A DNA stretch of 10,760 nt from Larix sibirica. Taxonomy: Eukaryota > Streptophyta > Pinopsida > Pinales > Pinaceae. The stretch is from NCBI GenBank assembly GCA_004151065.3, contig NWUY0300000875.1:15619-26378 (forward strand). Reading direction: 5' to 3'. Of this stretch, positions 9,637-10,760 are shown piece by piece. The notes below the pieces were generated by a model. That model searched no databases, had not been told where the DNA came from, and worked only from the letters and a program-made list of their open reading frames with translations. A program made the position numbers and the translations under genes. Position 1 is the first letter of the stretch; each line of letters starts with the position of its first letter.

Positions 9637-10086
9637 CTTGCAATGAATAGCAAGCAAGGCTATTTGTTAGAGTCTACTGGAGATCATCCATTTGTGAGAC
9701 ACCTCCATTCCCTAATGTTTGCATGTCCAAACAATGTCATTTTGGTTTCCCTTTTCCCTATATCTGAGAGTCCATCAAGTCTTTCCAATAAGTCAAGCAA
9801 TCACTAAGCCTAGCCTTGTTGCATTCCATTTCACCCAGCTCAGTGAGTAATGATCTCTTTTGTAGATTGGATTGAATGTGAAAGTGAATATATGGTAGGG
9901 ACTTCACTATTGACCATGCAACTATTCTAATTATAAGTCCAATTTATATAGTTGTTGTATTGATCACCATTGTTTCATGCTACTAATGCTTTTAGTCTGC
10001 TACTAATATGATTAAGAATGCACTACTTACACCTCTTGCATGCAAAGACACTCAGGATTTGGCTTAGTCTCTATATTTGATCAGTT

Positions 10087-10116
10087 TTGACCTAGTCAAC
10101 TCTTTGAGTTGGTCAA
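10087..10116. promoter_or_regulatory. Cluster of three W-box-like motifs
   Basis: Within 30 bases there are TTGACC (10087-10092), AGTCAA, the reverse complement of TTGACT (10094-10099), and GGTCAA, the reverse complement of TTGACC (10111-10116). All three fit the plant WRKY-factor site TTGAC[C/T]. The last two flank a small perfect hairpin, CAACTC TTT GAGTTG. No promoter can be assigned, and it may lie in an intron, so a role is only suggested. Confidence 0.25.
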
Positions 10117-10464
10117 CAGGCAGGGCCCGTAGATGAATGTGGCTACTATTGTTCGATTGAGGTATTTTGCTGCCTTTGGAGGCCAACCAAAACATTCCAT
10201 GCTTCAATTTATAAAAATTTGCTCATTGTCATTGTTTTTGATAAAGTCAGCAGGCAAATGTATAATTAAAAATGGTGGAAAATATTCACAGATGCTATTA
10301 CAGATTGCTCCATGGTGTATGAGTAGTCACCATTGATGGATTTGATGCGTTTGAGTTCATATGTGCAGTTATTTTTGTTTTTGGGCAAGGGAAGATGATA
10401 TTATGAACAGATTGAGTATTTACAGAGACTATCAACAATTTAATTACAAATTATCAAAGTGACC

Positions 10465-10760
10465 ATGGCATGGCAAGTGAAACGATGGGTAAGTGAATGG
10501 CAACGAGGTGACTTGGATTTTGTTCTTATGGCTCCAGAGAGTCCCCGGACACTTCTTCCACATGGGTTTCCATCATCGGGCTCTGGCATGACATCTTTGC
10601 CTCCCTTAGGAAAATCGCACTTCCTAGGAGGGGTGCACCTTTTGATGATGTATCTCATCGTTATATCTTGTACCTTGTGGAATTATGTTATGTCCCTAGG
10701 AGGCACAACTTGGCCCCTAGGTGACCACTTTCATGTTATATCATGTATTATCACTTTGTA
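10465..10760 (+). other. Open frame running off the window end, unknown
   Basis: From ATG at 10465 the plus strand stays open for 98 codons to the window edge. The preceding in-frame stop is TAA at 10441. The start reads MAWQVKRWVSEWQ and includes FVLMAPESPRTLLPHGF. I recognise no domain. The antisense strand is also open here for 72 codons (10658-10440), and neither is supported by context. It could be a fragment of an exon or transposon, or chance. Confidence 0.15.

Larger units (their letters stand above)
9062..10760. other. Probable long intron or upstream DNA of the CstF64-like gene; no confident gene
   Basis: The 36-nt exon has a good acceptor at 9062-9064 (minus GTTTCAG), so an upstream exon must exist. 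The hinge sequence expected before AQIMLGM in this family ends in ...ALFQ or similar. The nearest candidate donor, a minus-strand TTTCAG|GTGAAG near 9456, is preceded by codons that do not resemble it. No RRM motif was found. The short frames on either strand show no recognised domain. The region is most simply part of an intron longer than 1.6 kb, perhaps with old transposon debris. Confidence 0.45.

Noticed and set aside
9487-9807. 106-codon plus-strand frame crossing the N as a gene
   Set aside because: It has no recognised domain or splice context, and an unresolved base in its middle. It is probably chance within an intron.
10440-10658. 72-codon minus-strand frame as an upstream CstF64 exon
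   Set aside because: The residues are not like the hinge or RRM, and the frame overlaps an equally open plus-strand frame.

Overview
The window looks like nuclear DNA from a flowering plant. It has AT-rich non-coding stretches, short GT-AG introns, and one recognisable split gene on the minus strand. That gene encodes the 3' half of a CstF64/ESP1-family mRNA 3'-end-processing protein. A woody dicot such as grapevine is possible from the style of the protein, but this is only a guess. There is no bacterial, phage, CRISPR or intact transposon content, and I found no undescribed system.

Layout, left to right. Positions 1-3740 and 4091-7831 are two direct copies of the same segment, about 99.6% identical by eye (14 substitutions and one 1-base indel). 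Copy 1 stops inside a coding exon, exactly at a single N (3741). Then come 349 bases with no counterpart in the window (3742-4090), then copy 2. Each copy holds about 3.2 kb of non-coding downstream DNA followed, on the minus strand, by the last CstF64-like exons. Copy 2 continues into further exons up to 9061, so it belongs to the real gene. Copy 1 is a truncated 3' fragment.

The gene can be followed as five exons in transcription order: 9061-9026, 8921-8385, 8171-8073, 7991-7560, and the coding part of the last exon, 7463-7335. Together they encode 410 residues: the end of the hinge helix region (AQIMLGM), a long Pro/Gln-rich linker, a Gly/Ser-rich stretch, and the conserved C-terminal helical domain. 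All four visible introns are phase 0. The N-terminal exons (hinge start, and the RRM if present) are not in the window. The 1.7 kb from 9062 to 10760 contains no convincing further exon and is probably the start of a long intron or unrelated DNA.

The most notable feature is the 4.1-kb near-identical duplication with an N at the break. Copy 1 lies wholly within the sequence of copy 2 and differs at a level typical of two alleles. The simplest reading is a redundant allelic contig joined into the scaffold. A recent true tandem duplication making a promoterless 3' gene fragment is the alternative.
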